This document shows positions 47,001-59,699 of a DNA stretch of 64,000 nt, in pieces. The translations under genes were made by a program, and so were the position numbers. The stretch is taken from assembly GCA_015680685.1 (NCBI GenBank), contig MNCI01007670.1, forward strand, positions 6,811 through 70,810, read 5' to 3'. Numbering within the stretch: position 1 is the stretch's first letter; every line of letters starts with the position of its first letter. Origin of the DNA: Gnetum montanum (Eukaryota > Streptophyta > Gnetopsida > Gnetales > Gnetaceae). The notes under the pieces are model-generated. The model was not told the origin of the DNA, did not search any database, and worked only from the letters and a program-made list of their open reading frames with translations.

Positions 47001-48824
47001 AATATTAGTACTGATTAATAAAATTGAGAGTGCTTACATGTACATAGCCTATGATATGAGTTATTTGAACAAAATATAATATTTCATTAAAACATTATAA
47101 GTTTTATAGTAAACCCTTCACCTCCCTTAAAGGATCAACCTGCCCATATTGCTTGGATGAACGCACCATGTTCACCATGATGGTGATTATAAGTTTTTAC
47201 AAAGGTTATACTAAAACAAAGTACCATATAATTGTGTCAATGACATGTTGAACATAGTACAAAGATTAAAGAATTTGAACACATGTGCAGCAGTTATTTT
47301 TATATCACTTAATTGTCTTTTCTACTTTTATTTTTGTATTGTATATCATTTTCTATCAAAAATATTTTAAATTTCCTATTTTTCATATTGCTGATTTTTT
47401 CCAATGACTTGTTCACAAACTTTTGTTGATTTTTTAAGCAACCAAAAAATTGGTTTGCCAAACTTTTTAATCTTTGAAAAGATGAAACAAAAAGATGTTG
47501 AAGATGTTCTCGGACTTCATGACCTGCTTTGTTTGGTCAATAAAAGAAGTTTAGATTAATAAGTTCAATTATTTTTTATATCTTAATTTTGTAATTTTGT
47601 TCAAAAAATGATCATTTTTTTAATGTTTGAAACAGTAGTGAAAAATTATGATTAGGACTGACTGACCAACTAAGTAGCCAAAGATTGACAGATTCATGTG
47701 CAGAACACTCATCATCATTAGTTAAGCAAAACTTCAAAGTTTTTCAATCAAACTATTCCAAAAAAATAATTGGATTATTAGAAAAGAGATTTACTCTTTA
47801 AACACTGGATAGGACTAAAAATAAATTAGAAGTCACACAGGTATTTAGTTTACGATATGGAATGCTACTTTATTTGTACATGTTAATATTTCATAAATGT
47901 GTTCTTTTGGAAGATCAATCATCTCCAAGCTTAGATTTAATCTTTAAGGTTAGCCCACAACTGAGTTATTTAATTGGTTTCCTGTATACCTTTTGAGAGA
48001 AGATTCAAGTCATTAGCAACATTTAACAAGGGATTAATTCCATGGAATGCTTAGGTCAATTATACAGATCTGTATCATTGATGACGTATCACAGATAACA
48101 TTTGGAATGTGATTCAAAATATTGATGACATAACCCTATAGATGACAGGATAAGAATCTTGAGTAATTCCAACTGAAGTTAAGTAAAAAGTATATAATCC
48201 TTAGCATGCATATACAAAGAAAATGACATTTTATAAGATATCCCGTTGACTGCATTCGACAAGTTAGCATAAAAGAACACAAGCATGTGTATCTATCTAA
48301 TCATAGTAGTGAATGCTGCAGATACAGCTACTCTATATCTATATGTATAGATAAAATAACTACTTGGAATCTTAATTAAGCCACTTATTTTAGAAAATCA
48401 CATGTGACATTGATATTTCCCAAATTAATTTATGAATTCTTAGAACTGCATGTGCTCATGCCATCGTACGTATTATCATGCTTCTACCAGACTAACATTG
48501 ACACTTGAGGCTGTATCTACTTCATCCATCAGACAGTTGTCATCTTCTCTATGGGTTTTTACATTAACAAGCTGCAACGTTGCAAACGTATAACTGTAGT
48601 TCTCTAAACAATTATAATAAAAGAAGTTTGATGGATTCAAGCAGCACAACGTAGGCACTTTCACATAAGCCTATTGATACACAAAAGCTGGAAATCTCCT
48701 ATAAAAGAAACTGAACACATTTAAATTTTTTTCCTAAATATTGGGAAAAAGAACATATTCTTTGAAGGTGAATTTACACTAGCCACACAAGATACAGAAG
48801 TCATCGTCAAAGATTGTACATATG
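44051..48824. other. Long region without recognised genes
   Basis: It is AT-rich, with stops in all frames. It includes a perfect-but-one 40-bp tandem duplication (46341-46420). The 62-codon minus-strand ORF at 45575-45763 has a hydrophobic stretch but no domain. The 3' UTR of the HAD gene would lie at its right end. Confidence 0.5.
46341..46420. repeat. 40-bp tandem duplication
   Basis: Two adjacent units of 40 bases (46341-46380 and 46381-46420) beginning GAAAACATCCAAAG differ at a single base (G/C). Confidence 0.95.
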
Positions 48825-49628
48825 TCAAATATCAACACCAATTCTTTGAGCAACCTGCAGTTATATAGCAGAGTCCATATTATGCATAGCTATTTCAGGG
48901 AAATATGAAAATAACAAAATACAAGAAACCATTCTGACCTCCTTAAAAGAGTGAACATCAGAGCCCCATAGCCATGCATCACAACCAGCATCTCTAGCAC
49001 CCCAAACATCATTACGACGGTCATCTCCCACATGTACTGCATCCTCTGGCTTTACATCTAATAAATCACATGCCTTCAAAAATATTGAAGGATTTGGCTT
49101 TTCTGCCTCCACCTGGCTCAAAAGACCAATATCAAAGGTTTACAATAGTATCTTAAAAATTCCACAGCAAACCCAAAAGTATGTTGTTGCTTGGAGCAAT
49201 AACTAGAGTACTGATACCTCAGCAGACACAATTAATGCATCAAACCAATTTTCACACTTTAATGCTTGCAAGAGAGCCCGCAACCGGGTATCAAAGTTTG
49301 AGACTAAAGCTAATTTTACTTCGGCTTTCCTTAGTGCTTCAAATGCTTTACTAGCTTCTGGATCAGAAAGATGCCATGCCTACAAAAGAACAAGCTGCAA
49401 GTCAACTCTGAAAAAATTTGGTGACTCTCATTGCAAATACTTCAACAGGAACACAAAAGAAAAAAAAAGAAAAAAAAAAGAAAAACACAAATGATCACAA
49501 AAACAAGAAGTTCTGATACTTCATCGGAAGCATAATACTTGTAGAGCTCCTCAAAATATTGGGCGTCAGAACATCCTGTAGCAGTCTGAACGACAAACCT
49601 CCAAAATGGTCTACCATCATCTTTAAAT
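48825..49628 (-). CDS. HAD-superfamily hydrolase, four 3' exons
   Basis: Four exons join in frame on the minus strand: 49520-49628, 49218-49379, 48939-49112 and 48825-48854, with GT/AG introns. They give 157 residues plus a TGA stop. The protein resembles Arabidopsis At1g14310-type HAD hydrolases: a cap helix region (DGRPFWRFVVQTATGCSDA…YYASDEAWHL), motif II (LALVSNFDTR, Ser), motif III Lys (EAEKPNPSIF) and motif IV (VHVGDDRRNDVWGA). Such enzymes are usually phosphatases; substrate and cell site are unknown. Motif I (DxD-type) must be in upstream exons, which I did not find up to 64000, so the model is partial. A plant RTE fragment and possibly an L1 lie upstream, where a long intron could be. 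Confidence 0.85.
49520..49628 (-). other. HAD gene exon, most 5' one seen
   Basis: Acceptor …TATTGAAG at 49629 and donor GTATC after 49520. The first base completes a split codon, so at least one coding exon precedes it. The 36 whole codons encode FKDDGRPFWRFVV to YYASDE. Confidence 0.8.
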
Positions 49629-50454
49629 CTTCAATAAAAGTTAAAAGAAATGTAATGATCAGTGTTGATTAACGGGGCAAAATCTGTATGCATTCACCGC
49701 AACATTTCATCTTCTAATCTGAAAATAAGAATGCACTTGCCTACGAGAGGTTTTCCTTCTTTAAAAAAAACGGTAAAAAGAAGATTTCATTAATAATAAA
49801 AATTATGGAGTACAACCAGAAATTCCTTGGGATCAACCAAGGATAATGATCATTATAAAAGTGTTCAATGTCATAATTTGTGCATTTCCACTTTTGCGAA
49901 GACAAGTTCTATATCTTGAGCTAAATTTGTAACGTAATTTTTGAAACTAAAAAGCAAAAATAAATATTGAAATACAGGCACTTTAACTGGAAATTTCGTA
50001 ATGCAAATAAAATAAAATAATTGTTGAACATGAACAATTGAACAAGGATGGTAATATCAATGAAAAAATGACATGATTATCGGAAGACCATCCTTGGAGT
50101 TTAGAGACGAGGATTTTTGAGGTGTTAAGATATGTGCCTATACTCAACTAAAGTACTTTGGTGACATAATCCTCGGATGATGATGATATAATGAAAACAT
50201 TTCCTTGATAGATGCAACGACCTATCAGAAAGAGCGATGGAATTTGTATGAAGGTTCCCTTCTTCCTAAAAGATAAATTTTCACATGATCCTCTTATGTA
50301 TGGCAAGCCTATTTATTTCATTCCTGTTTGATAATTTTTAGGTCTATGACATGGCAATGCAGCATTTCATTCTCCAGATAATAGAGGCCTAATAACTGGT
50401 ATTAGATCTATTAAATTTTAGATAAAAGTACAAGAACAGCTATGTCTCTTACTG

Positions 50455-50752
50455 GGAGAAGTTTAGGGGTCGCATCAATGGATGAAAAGATTAAAGAAAG
50501 TTATTTCAAATGTGGTGGTCATGTACGAAGAAGATCAAAGAGTGCACCTATTTGAAAACATCGTTTTTTTTTACAGCTGAGAGGAAACAGAAAAGGGGTA
50601 GATCAAAACATAGTTTGCAAGAAAAAAAATTCAAAATTTAGGTATTAATGCTAATTTGGCTTTTAATATTAGTAAATACTGAAAAAGAATTCATATAGCC
50701 AACCCCATATAGTTGGATAAGGCTAGGGTGGTGATGAAGAAGAGGAATTGTT
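50455..50752 (+). mobile_element. RTE-type LINE 3' fragment
   Basis: The + strand translates LGVASMDEKIKESYFKCGGHVRRRSKSA, then RGNRKGVDQNI, equivalent to the RTE blocks (…RLRWFGHVQRR…, RGRPKI), and ends with CATATAGCCAACCCCATATA, the tail of plant RTE LINEs. It lies 5' of the HAD exons and in the opposite orientation, perhaps in an intron. Confidence 0.7.
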
Positions 50753-51451
50753 CTGTTACTTGGAATTATGAAATTCAGCAGCAGTAGCAGCTACATCTTT
50801 CTGATTCTCAAACTATGTAATGTTGTAACCAACAAGTTATTGGTACATACTAGAATATCACATGAAATATATTCCAAACTAGAGAAAATTTAGACTTCGC
50901 ATTGTTGCTATAAAGTTTCAGATTATTTAGGTTTTGTATAATCCTAGAAATCTGCTCAATGGAAGGGTTCTAGGAGATTCACTTAATGCATGTCTGCATA
51001 AGGAAAATAATCTTCAAAGAAGTTTCCTATCATTAATTAAAAATAAAAATGTCCATTAAAATATAATATATAACATAATAATAGTTTTTAAAACATTATT
51101 ACTATATTTTGGATGGGAGTCAAAGTTGACCAAAAAAGTTTTACAGGTACCTTCAAAACGTAGATGTCTGAATCTTAAAAAATAATTGTCTACTCAAGCA
51201 CTTTGTTGATCACTTCCATCCTCACATTATGCTAGCTTATAGATAAGCAGCTAAAGGTATGAACATTGAACATGTCATTCTGTCCAATTGAAATCTAAGG
51301 TTGAAAAGGTCACTATGTGATTTGTTGGGTTTCACCTGCTTTCTCAAAGTAAATAAATAAATCTTAAATCATTATCCACTTTGAGGCTTTTTGTTTACTG
51401 TTTTCTTCTTTAACATCCTCCACCTTGCCCAGGCAGGCCAATAACTCATTG

Positions 51452-51470
51452 TAACGACCCAGCAATTGTG
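51452..51470 (+). repeat. Possible gypsy LTR terminus
   Basis: TGTAACGACCCAGCAATTG resembles the start of plant Tekay/Del-type LTRs (TGTAACGACCC). No matching LTR end was located, so only a terminus is suggested. Confidence 0.25.
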
Positions 51471-51627
51471 AGTATACTTTGTTAGGATTATGCCTATAGT
51501 TTGGTTCTGATTTGTGGGGTGACCTATAATTTTATAATTATGATGGACTTGAGTGGTGTTAACCATGCACTTGTGATTTATGTGCTTTGGTACTGATTTG
51601 TATATTTATACATGATCTGATGATGGT

Positions 51628-51762
51628 GATGGATTTGAGTGCTCATCAATGCTTTGATGATGATGATGAATTTAAGTACTACTAATGTATTAATGTTGAT
51701 GGGTTTAAGTGCTATTGATGTGCTTGTGTTGATGGATTTAACTATTGTTGATGAGCTTGATG
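51628..51762. repeat. Decayed ~33-bp minisatellite
   Basis: Unit starts TGATGRRTTTAAG recur at 51628, 51664, 51697 and 51730, with spacings 36, 33 and 33. The units have several mismatches. Confidence 0.65.
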
Positions 51763-52854
51763 ATTTGTATGATTTGATGTTGAGTTGTTGATCTAACTAT
51801 GATTGTATAATTGTGATAGATTTAAGAATTGTTAATATGCTAATGACGTGTAGAATGACACCTCTGGTTTGCATTGGTTGAATAATGTAGTGATGATTGA
51901 TTGAATGACCTATGATACTTTGTTGAGATTAACTCTAAGTTATGTTGATGTGTCAATGAGTACTACTATGGATGCATGAACTACTATGGATGCATGAACT
52001 AAGTATGTAATGGCTGCTAATTTAGTATCTATTAATAGAATGAAATAGAGGAATGTTGAGTAAGTATGGGGCTAGAATGTTGTATTGTTTGTGAGATTGC
52101 TACCACGTATGTGGACAAGAATGATTTCTTAATCCAGTTTTGTAAATTATGTGTGTAGCAATGTAGGTAACTCATGTGCATGCTTGTTGTATGTTCATAT
52201 AAATTTGGCATCTGTTATCTATAGATGTTGCTGTGCAAATCCTAAGTATAGAGCAATCAGATTTGGAAAGACAAAAAAGGGTGATAACAGGTCTGATTCA
52301 TTGCTATTTTATGATTTTGTAGTATGTAAATGAAATAAAAAGAAGATGAACCTAACCTATAAATAAAGGATAATTGCATTACTTTCTTAAATGATCTTTT
52401 GGAGAAATAAAATCCCTTGTAGAAAGGTCGCATGATGACCTTTCAATGCTCATAAGACACTGCAACACTAAATGCTGGAATTAGTTTGATATTTTGATTT
52501 TTTGTTTTCATCTGGCTCATCGAACTCTCATCCATTCTACTCTACTCTATGGCTTTATTTTATGAGAGAACCCTAGAGTGAGTTTGCTTTAAAAAGAAGA
52601 GATTAGAAATGTATATTTTATCATCTTAAAGGAACTGAACCAAAGTCCTCTTGGTTGGAAGGAGTCGATATTTTTATTTTTATTTTTTTAGGGGTGGCTT
52701 TAGAGAAGTTTCAACCTAAGACCTGATTTTAGATATGTTTTTTAAAAAATGCAACCAAGAAAAAGAGTAACTTCCATAAAGATTCAGTTACATTAAAGAA
52801 ACTGAAATTGAAACAGAAACCAAAACTGGAGTGAATAAAAAAGGTTAGGCAGAG

Positions 52855-52965
52855 GAAAAAGAAAGGAGGAGGAGGGAGAGGGAGAGGGAGAAGGAGAGGG
52901 AAAGAGATCAGAGGAGAGAGGAAGGACAGGTAGAGAGAAAAAAGGAGAAAAGGAGAAAGGAGGAT
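52855..52965. repeat. Purine-rich (GA/GGA) tract
   Basis: GGAGAGGGAGAGGGAGAAGG-type repeats over about 100 bases, followed by AGGAGAAAGG runs. Such tracts occur near plant promoters and leaders, but no gene start is identified here. Confidence 0.6.
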
Positions 52966-53985
52966 TGCAGCAGCAAGAACACTAGGAGCACATCTTCAAC
53001 AATGCACAAGTAAGCTATAATAATAATAATACCAACTATAGCAAAAAAAAGAGAAAGATTGCATGAATACAGCAATGAAGAAGAAGAAAAAGCACTTGAT
53101 AGTTAGGAAAAAGGGGCCATTCAGAGAGGTTTTGAAGACTGAAAAAGGTAGATGCATAGTTCCTCCCTTATTTCACATGTGGCTTAAGTATGATTTTATT
53201 TACAAAATTCTTTCACCATTTTGAATACTATCTGAATCTGATTTTTAAGTCTGAGATTTTTTATTGTTGAATCCTTGTTTTTGTGGATCTCTCTACCTGT
53301 TCTCGCACTCTCAAGCCTAAATGACTTGGATGAGAGTTATTCCCAAATGAACTTGAGAAAAACCATAAAAATTTAGGGTAATTTGGCATAAACATTTACC
53401 AATAGAGGCCAAGGATCCGTGATATGAGAATTGGTACCATCAATAGAAAGTGAGAGCATCCTAGGCCCATCTTGACTTTGAAAATCTTAAAATACATTTT
53501 TGAGTATTGACAATTTGGTGATTTCCCAGGTTTACCCTTCAATTTCTTTTCATGGAACTGATCTTGGATTCTTTTTATAATTTACCAACTTGTGAAATTC
53601 ATAACCCTATGCTAAAACCTTCTCAGTTCTAATTTAGATATCTTTCTACAAATTATTGAAAAGAGGTGCTAACAAACAAAAATCTAATTTAAATGTTTGC
53701 TTCTAGCTACAGATTTTTATGATATGATTTTGTTGATTTATTGGCTGTAGATTCTTGGAAACTAGATGAATGTGATCTAAGAAGTTTTCTATATCTTTTC
53801 TATTAAGATAGAATAGCTATTGTGTTGTACAAAATGCCTAATAAGAATAGTCCTATTTTCCTTATGACTAAATGTATAGCAAATTATTATATCAGTAATG
53901 ATTAAATCTTTTCTTAGCTTGGTATGGTAGTAAATAAATTTTGTTTACTTCCCTTTACAAACTAAAGCTCGCTGGAAGTGTGGAT

Positions 53986-54093
53986 GCATTAATGATTTCA
54001 GGATCTTTTGAATTTGGACTTCTAATGGTGATGCAGTATGCATTGATGATTTCAGGATCTTTTGGATTTGGACTTCTAATGGTGATGCAGTAT
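53986..54093. repeat. 54-bp tandem duplication
   Basis: Units 53986-54039 and 54040-54093 start GCATTRATGATTTC and differ at two or three bases. They create an 84-codon ORF (53941-54195) with internal repeat ALMISGSF…LLMVMQY, which I do not regard as a gene. Confidence 0.9.
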
Positions 54094-54726
54094 GATTTTC
54101 ACTTTGACGGTTATTTCACATTTACCTTGTATGTCATGCAATCTTATATTGTGAATGATGTTAAAAGAGAAATTAAGATATTATTATGTGATTGAATAAA
54201 TTTAAAATTATTGTTTCTTATATTTCTTGTGGTCAACGGTTTTGCTGGGCATATGTGCACTGTACTAGAGAAGTCTTACATAAGATTTTTACGGCAAATA
54301 TTTCCTTTTTATAATAAGTTTTCATTTGAGGAAATCAGTATTGGTTGGGAGTAAAATCTGAATATGGTGTTTTGTTAAGTTAGATAACATTGATCTTTGA
54401 TTTGGAAACTTGGAATTGCTTTTTTATATTTTTATTTCAATGCAAGAATATCTGAATCATTTATTTCACAAGGAAAATTTGTATCCTCTAAATCAAAAAA
54501 TCAGAGATCCAGACAATGTGTTGGAAAAATTGAAATATAACATTCTATGATAGATTTTCAGCTTTTGGCTCATGCATATCTTGCATGGGAAATTTTAGGC
54601 TATTGTATCATTGTTACAGGAAGGAAGAAACAAGTTACTCTAGTTTTCTGCTATTGCAATTACTATGTTTTAGTATAGTTGTACTCTTCAACTAACTAAT
54701 ATGTTTTGGTTGCACATAACTTAAAG

Positions 54727-54896
54727 ATTGCCAAGGTGAATTGGTGAAATTAATTTGTTTTTAGTTTATCTACAAAGCTATGGATAAGATTCCAAGTTTG
54801 ATTGTTTAGACATTGCCAAGGTGAATTGGTGAAATTAATTTGTTTTTAGTTTATCTACAAAGCTATGGATAAGATTCCAAGTTTGATTGTTTAGAC
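54727..54896. repeat. 85-bp perfect tandem duplication
   Basis: Units 54727-54811 and 54812-54896 (ATTGCCAAGGTGAATTGG…) are identical, which suggests a young event compared with the other repeats. Confidence 0.95.
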
Positions 54897-55582
54897 ATTT
54901 GTATTGCACTGCGCATTGTATATTGAGAAATGTCAATCATCATATTGGCATTTTCTTCATGCCAGATCCTTGGGTCGTTGTTTGCATTATATAATCTTTA
55001 TACTTTATGCTTTAGTATTTTTATGCTGAACTAATTGTTGTTTGAGTTAGTTTAAATGTAAGATTGGATTTCTGATGACTAGTTAACTTCTAAAAATTTT
55101 ACCTTCGCATTTTTTAGCCAACATTTTTGTAATGCCCCACATTTGTACATGTAACTTTAGTACCCTATTAAATACTTAGACTTTAATTTGTTTTAAAGCT
55201 TATATATATTTGAAACTATGCCCAAGTAATATGAAGACCTTTGTTTGGGTGACATAAGCAACGTTACTATTTATTTCTACTTTTGTCCAATTTTTCTTAT
55301 TATTTTAAGTTTTGTATGTATGTATGCATGCATTAATGAATGAGCATTTCAACGTCTAGCATTATTTTAAAATAATATTAGGAAATTAACATGATGTGGA
55401 TTTGTGGTTTATTTTGACATTTAGTTAGATTTCTTTTTTTGAGAAAATGCTCAAGATTAAATTACTGAAAAAGGTCAAATAAAAGTTACAATTCGGGGCC
55501 ACCAACAAGTGGCCAATCAGACCAACCCGCAAGATGAGGGAAAACAAACACCCCGACCCTAGTTCGCAACCCCCACCCCCCC

Positions 55583-55588
55583 NNNNNN
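55583..55588. other. Assembly gap (6 N)
   Basis: A run of N in a C-rich stretch inside the L1 3' region. Confidence 0.95.
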
Positions 55589-56310
55589 CCCAAAACCAAC
55601 CCTAGTTTGCCAAAGGGTGACACCAACCCTCAACCCCTGCACCAAGACATGTCAACCCCCGCACCAAGACACAACAGACACACAACACTCAATGAAACAA
55701 AGGCCAAAATGGCCAAGAGGAAACCAACTAGAAATGCATCCTCACCAACCGGCAAGACCCAAAACACAAATAGGGCCCATGAGACCCTAGAGCCACTATA
55801 AGAGCCTGAGCAGCACGCGACATTTGCACTGCAGCCACTCGAGAGCGTGGAGGATATCCAAGGTATTGCAATGTAGCTTAGTGCCCATGAAACTAGCCGC
55901 TTGTTGGAACTCCTACAAAGTAGCCTCACGATGACCTTGCTCCTCAGCCAACCCCCCACTGTCCAGGTGGAAACACACAAATGTATGACTGATGTGCCGC
56001 TTGAGAGCCACCCAAGAGCACTTGCAATTTATGCCCAGCACAACATATGGGCATCTCCCCTCACAAAGCCACTGTTGCACGCTTTGTTTGTGCACCCTAT
56101 CCAGTTGCCGCTGTCTCTGTCTCTCTTCTTTTCACTCCCAAGCCCACATTGCGCGCTCCATTTGCCCCCATTCCTTGCACACCGCTTCCTCTTGCAATAG
56201 CTCCTCATGAACCTGGCTGTAGAGCTTGTCCACTAGCTGGGCACGGGACCTCTCCATGAGCAAGGCCTACTGCCAAAGCAGCTCCTGCTCCCGTTTGTGG
56301 AAATGGGCCT

Positions 56311-57174
56311 CTAGGTCGACCTACGCCCACAGGAGGGTTTCCTCCTAGCAAGCCTCCCAACCCACCGCTCCTCAGCCCAAGCCGTGGTCGCTGCCTCCTC
56401 CGCAACACGATTAAGCTCCGCCGCAAGTAGCACATCCCTTCCAAACTCCTTAGGTGGAAACGCATCTGCCATGGCCATAGGACCTGAAGCGGCCAACCCC
56501 CAAAGGTTGGCCCACTTCCACATGTAGACCACTACAAGTGTCAAACCAACCTTGGACCGGGAAGAGCCAAAAGGACCCACCACCAGTTGTGCCTTTGCCG
56601 ACCCTCGCCAAAGGGCTAAAATAAGCCTAGAATGATGCCCCTTCTTCCAATGTTGCAAGAGAGCTGGGAAGAAGTGGGGAAGGTTTACTTTGAGCCCATG
56701 TTTCAAGCATCTCAGGAATGCAAAGTGTGTACCTGAAGCTTGGACCCATTGCCTCCAACCGTGTACTAGCAGGGGTGCTAGCTTCAACCATCCCCATTGC
56801 TGCATGTGCTGTACATGGATGCAAAGTGTGCACCATGGCCTCAAGTCGTGTGCCCCCATTTGCCACCTGACATATTTTTCGCTCATTATCTGAACCCATT
56901 GTGCAGTCCCTGCACCTTGGTGGGCAAAACGTAAAAGCAACCACTGCTGTCCAATTGTCAGTTCATCTTCAAAACTAGAGAAGCCCAGGCCCCCCGCTTC
57001 TTGAGGGCGCATGATACAATCCCACCCAACTAGGTGTAACTTGCTTCCCCCTTTGCCGCCTGACCACACAAAATTACAAATGAGCCAATTAATAGCTTGG
57101 ATCACAGCCCACAATGGGGTTGCAACAGCGGCCACGAAGCACGCCAATGGAGCGAGCACCCCGAACACCAACAC
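56311..57174 (-). pseudogene. L1 ORF2 C-terminal segment (RT-associated)
   Basis: This is the longest open frame in the window (287 codons). It reads FVWSGGKGGSKLHLVGWDCI, then RPQEAGGLGFSSFEDELTIG, the post-RT region of plant L1 ORF2 (usual FLWG…KxxxxWxxVCxPKxxGGLGI). The frame is open by virtue of its GC-rich composition; upstream and downstream frames are broken. Confidence 0.8.
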
Positions 57175-57229
57175 CAGCTGCCCTTTTCAGGTGAGAAATT
57201 GGTTAGCCCAATGTTCCACCTGACCTTCG

Positions 57230-58230
57230 ATTTTTTTTAGAATCGTCCCCCAAGCCGCACAACGTCCCTAGGCAAAGAGCAAGACACCAAGATAGGAATC
57301 ATGAGCCATCCCAGGAGGGAACCCTAGTATTTTCGTGACCTAACCCTTAACCTGCACATCCACATTGAGGAAGTGGGTAGATGACTTCTCCTGGTTCACC
57401 ACTGGGCCAAGCTCATTCGCCATCTAGGCAAGCACCCAGTTAATACATCACACTTGTGGGACCCTGACCCAACAAAGAAGCATCGTGTCATCGGTGTAAT
57501 GTTCAACAAGACACTCAACACCTACGACCATCAGGCCCCCCACCCTCGTAGCCTTGCAATAGTACTTTAGTAGGTCCATAGTGATGATAAAGAGCAACAA
57601 CGAAAGAGGGTCCCCCAACCTCAATCCCCTTTTAGGGGACGAGAAACCCCAAAGCTGACCCCCCATGTCAAAGGAAAATGTGATCGACAACTGCAGGTGG
57701 ATGCATAAGTGGATGAATTCTGGGTCAAACCCTTTCTACATCATAATGGTGGTAAGCACCTCCTAGCTAACCATGTCATAGGCCTTCGCAATGTCCAACT
57801 TGAGACACAATCCAGGGAAATTCGAAAGACACAGGAAGTAGAGGCGCTCCTACATGAGGAACACCTAGTCCTATAGGACTCACCCCTAAACAAACCCTGT
57901 CTAGTGATCCCCAACAAGTTTTGGCATGATGGGGACCAACCTTCGAATGAGTATCTTGGAGAAAATTTGGACCAACATATTGCAGACCCCAATGGGTCAG
58001 AAGTGAGCTAGAGACAAGGTGTTGGCATGCTTGGGAATGCAACCAATTTGTGAGCAGTTGATCTCGTGACAGACCTATCGTTTGGCTAGCATTAGGTTGA
58101 AAACGTTGAGAACATTGGGCCCCACAATATCAAAAAATTCCTTAAAGAAATCGAGGCTCCAGCCATCAGGTCCAAGCACCTTCCCTCCCAGCATAGAATC
58201 AACAGTCTCTTTCAACTCTTGCTAGGTAAA
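57230..58230 (-). pseudogene. L1 ORF2 reverse transcriptase
   Basis: Blocks in order: KVLGPDGWSLDFFKEFFDIVG (about 58120-58190), LDIAKAYDMVS (about 57770-57810), and then 57448-57690 with GLRLGDPLSLLLFIITMDLL and HYTDDTMLLC. The palm box is YTDD instead of YADD, and the first box LDIAKAYD is kept. Stops occur between blocks. Confidence 0.85.
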
Positions 58231-58749
58231 TGAAACCAGCAACCAAGAATTGTTGCCTTCCTCCAACACTCGTAGGACCCCCACCGAGATCGGTACCATG
58301 GACCACTTTGCCCAAATTTCCCCCCAATACATCGCTAACTCACAGGCGACGTCTTTTGGATCATCCACCAGACCTCCATTGTTTGTTAACATCACCTGTT
58401 GTTGGCCCATCCCACAAGACTTGGCCGTAGCAAAAAAGAATTTCATTTGTCTGTAACCCTCCCTAAGCCACTTGATTTGTGATCATTGTTTCAAATAGAT
58501 TTCCTCTTCCAAGTCAAGTGCCTACAACTACATCAGAATGTTCGTTTCCTCGTCTTGCAGATCCTCACCAACCTCTTGTTGGTTCTACACCTAGGCCACC
58601 TTGGACCTGAGGTCTATACGACCGGTCTGGAACAAAAATTTATCCTACAATACCACAAATTTGATAGCCTACTTCAGGCATAGGAGGCCCTCTCGAAGAA
58701 AATTCTTGGGGTCCCCCTCGTCCAATTGGTAGTTTGCCTAGATGTCTTT

Positions 58750-59380
58750 GACCAAGGGGCACAACCACAACTTGAGCAACTAGGATGCTTTAAAAAGAAA
58801 TGACCATGGAGCTCACTTCCTCGGGGGCCTTTATGCCTATTGCTCCACGTAAATTAAAAATTCTCAATCTCTAGGTCAACCTGCGAGTGTGATGTCAAGA
58901 AGTGCTAAAATTCCTAGGCCCTCAGGGGTAGGCACAACCTATGCCTAATTTTTCCTAGGAGTGAAGCCACTGATTAAAATCCCCAAAAATGAGCCATGCC
59001 TATTGATCAGGGACCAACGTCACCATCCTCTCCAGCTCCAACAAACGCAACTCCCAAGTCTAGGCCCCATAGAAGTTTGTCAACCACAAGCCCAGGGAAG
59101 GAATGTGAATAGTAAGACCCTATTGCGATGAATCAACTAACAAAATTTCAAGTCATGCTAGGATGGCCAAGCCCTCTACATGCCCCATGTAGGGCCTTTG
59201 GTGCACCTTCCACCCATCCCATTACAAGTGGAAGGCCTCTGATGCTTGCAGTTTGGTTTTTTATAGGCATACAATATTGCTATTCTCAATGTGCACAATT
59301 TGTCGTAGGGTATTTCTTTTATAGGGCATACCTTGTCCACTACAATTCCAGGAAAGGAGCTTCATGTGTGAATGGTAGAG
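58750..59380 (-). pseudogene. L1 ORF2 endonuclease domain
   Basis: It starts KLLSWNCSGQGMPYK at about 59365. A frame near 58990-59010 gives WLIFGDFNQ, the conserved GDFN block. It has stops. The RT follows downstream on the same strand. Confidence 0.7.
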
Positions 59381-59699
59381 CATTGCTGGTAGACTTCCCA
59401 CAAGGTCTGCTATAAACCCAAATCAATACTCCACCTTGCCTACTTATCCCACACCAGAAGCTCGAAGGGGCAACTGGACTGGCCCCTTGCCAATGACACC
59501 TAAAAGCAGCCGAAATCGTCCGATTGTGGATAGGCCTCCTTGGGCTTCTACAGCTTTGAGCTCCCCCGAACAACATTAACCCAATCACCTAGTAGGGGAA
59601 GCTTGATCCCTGGCATAATCAACATGAGTGAGGGCAGGAAAACAAGAGATGGGCTATGCACCCCCTCTGGCTGTAGTAGGGGAGGGGCATGAGGTAGCG

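Larger units (their letters stand above)
49629..55433. other. Region upstream of the seen HAD exons
   Basis: About 5.8 kb with no ORF I trust. It holds an RTE fragment, a minisatellite, a GA tract and two tandem duplications. An L1-tail-like stretch (TTTCATTAATAATAAAAATT near 49783) is also present. It could be intron, but no further HAD exon was found by reading both strands. Confidence 0.4.

Noticed and set aside
51452-53000. A full gypsy solo LTR starting TGTAACGACCC
   Set aside because: Only the start resembles a known LTR end; I could not find an end or duplication, so just the terminus is listed with low confidence.
53941-54195. 84-codon ORF with an internal repeat
   Set aside because: The repeat comes from a 54-bp tandem duplication in non-coding DNA; no domain or start context supports a gene.
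55901-56259. Plus-strand ORFs in the GC-rich region
   Set aside because: They are antisense to the L1 ORF2 tail; long open frames are expected in GC-rich DNA.
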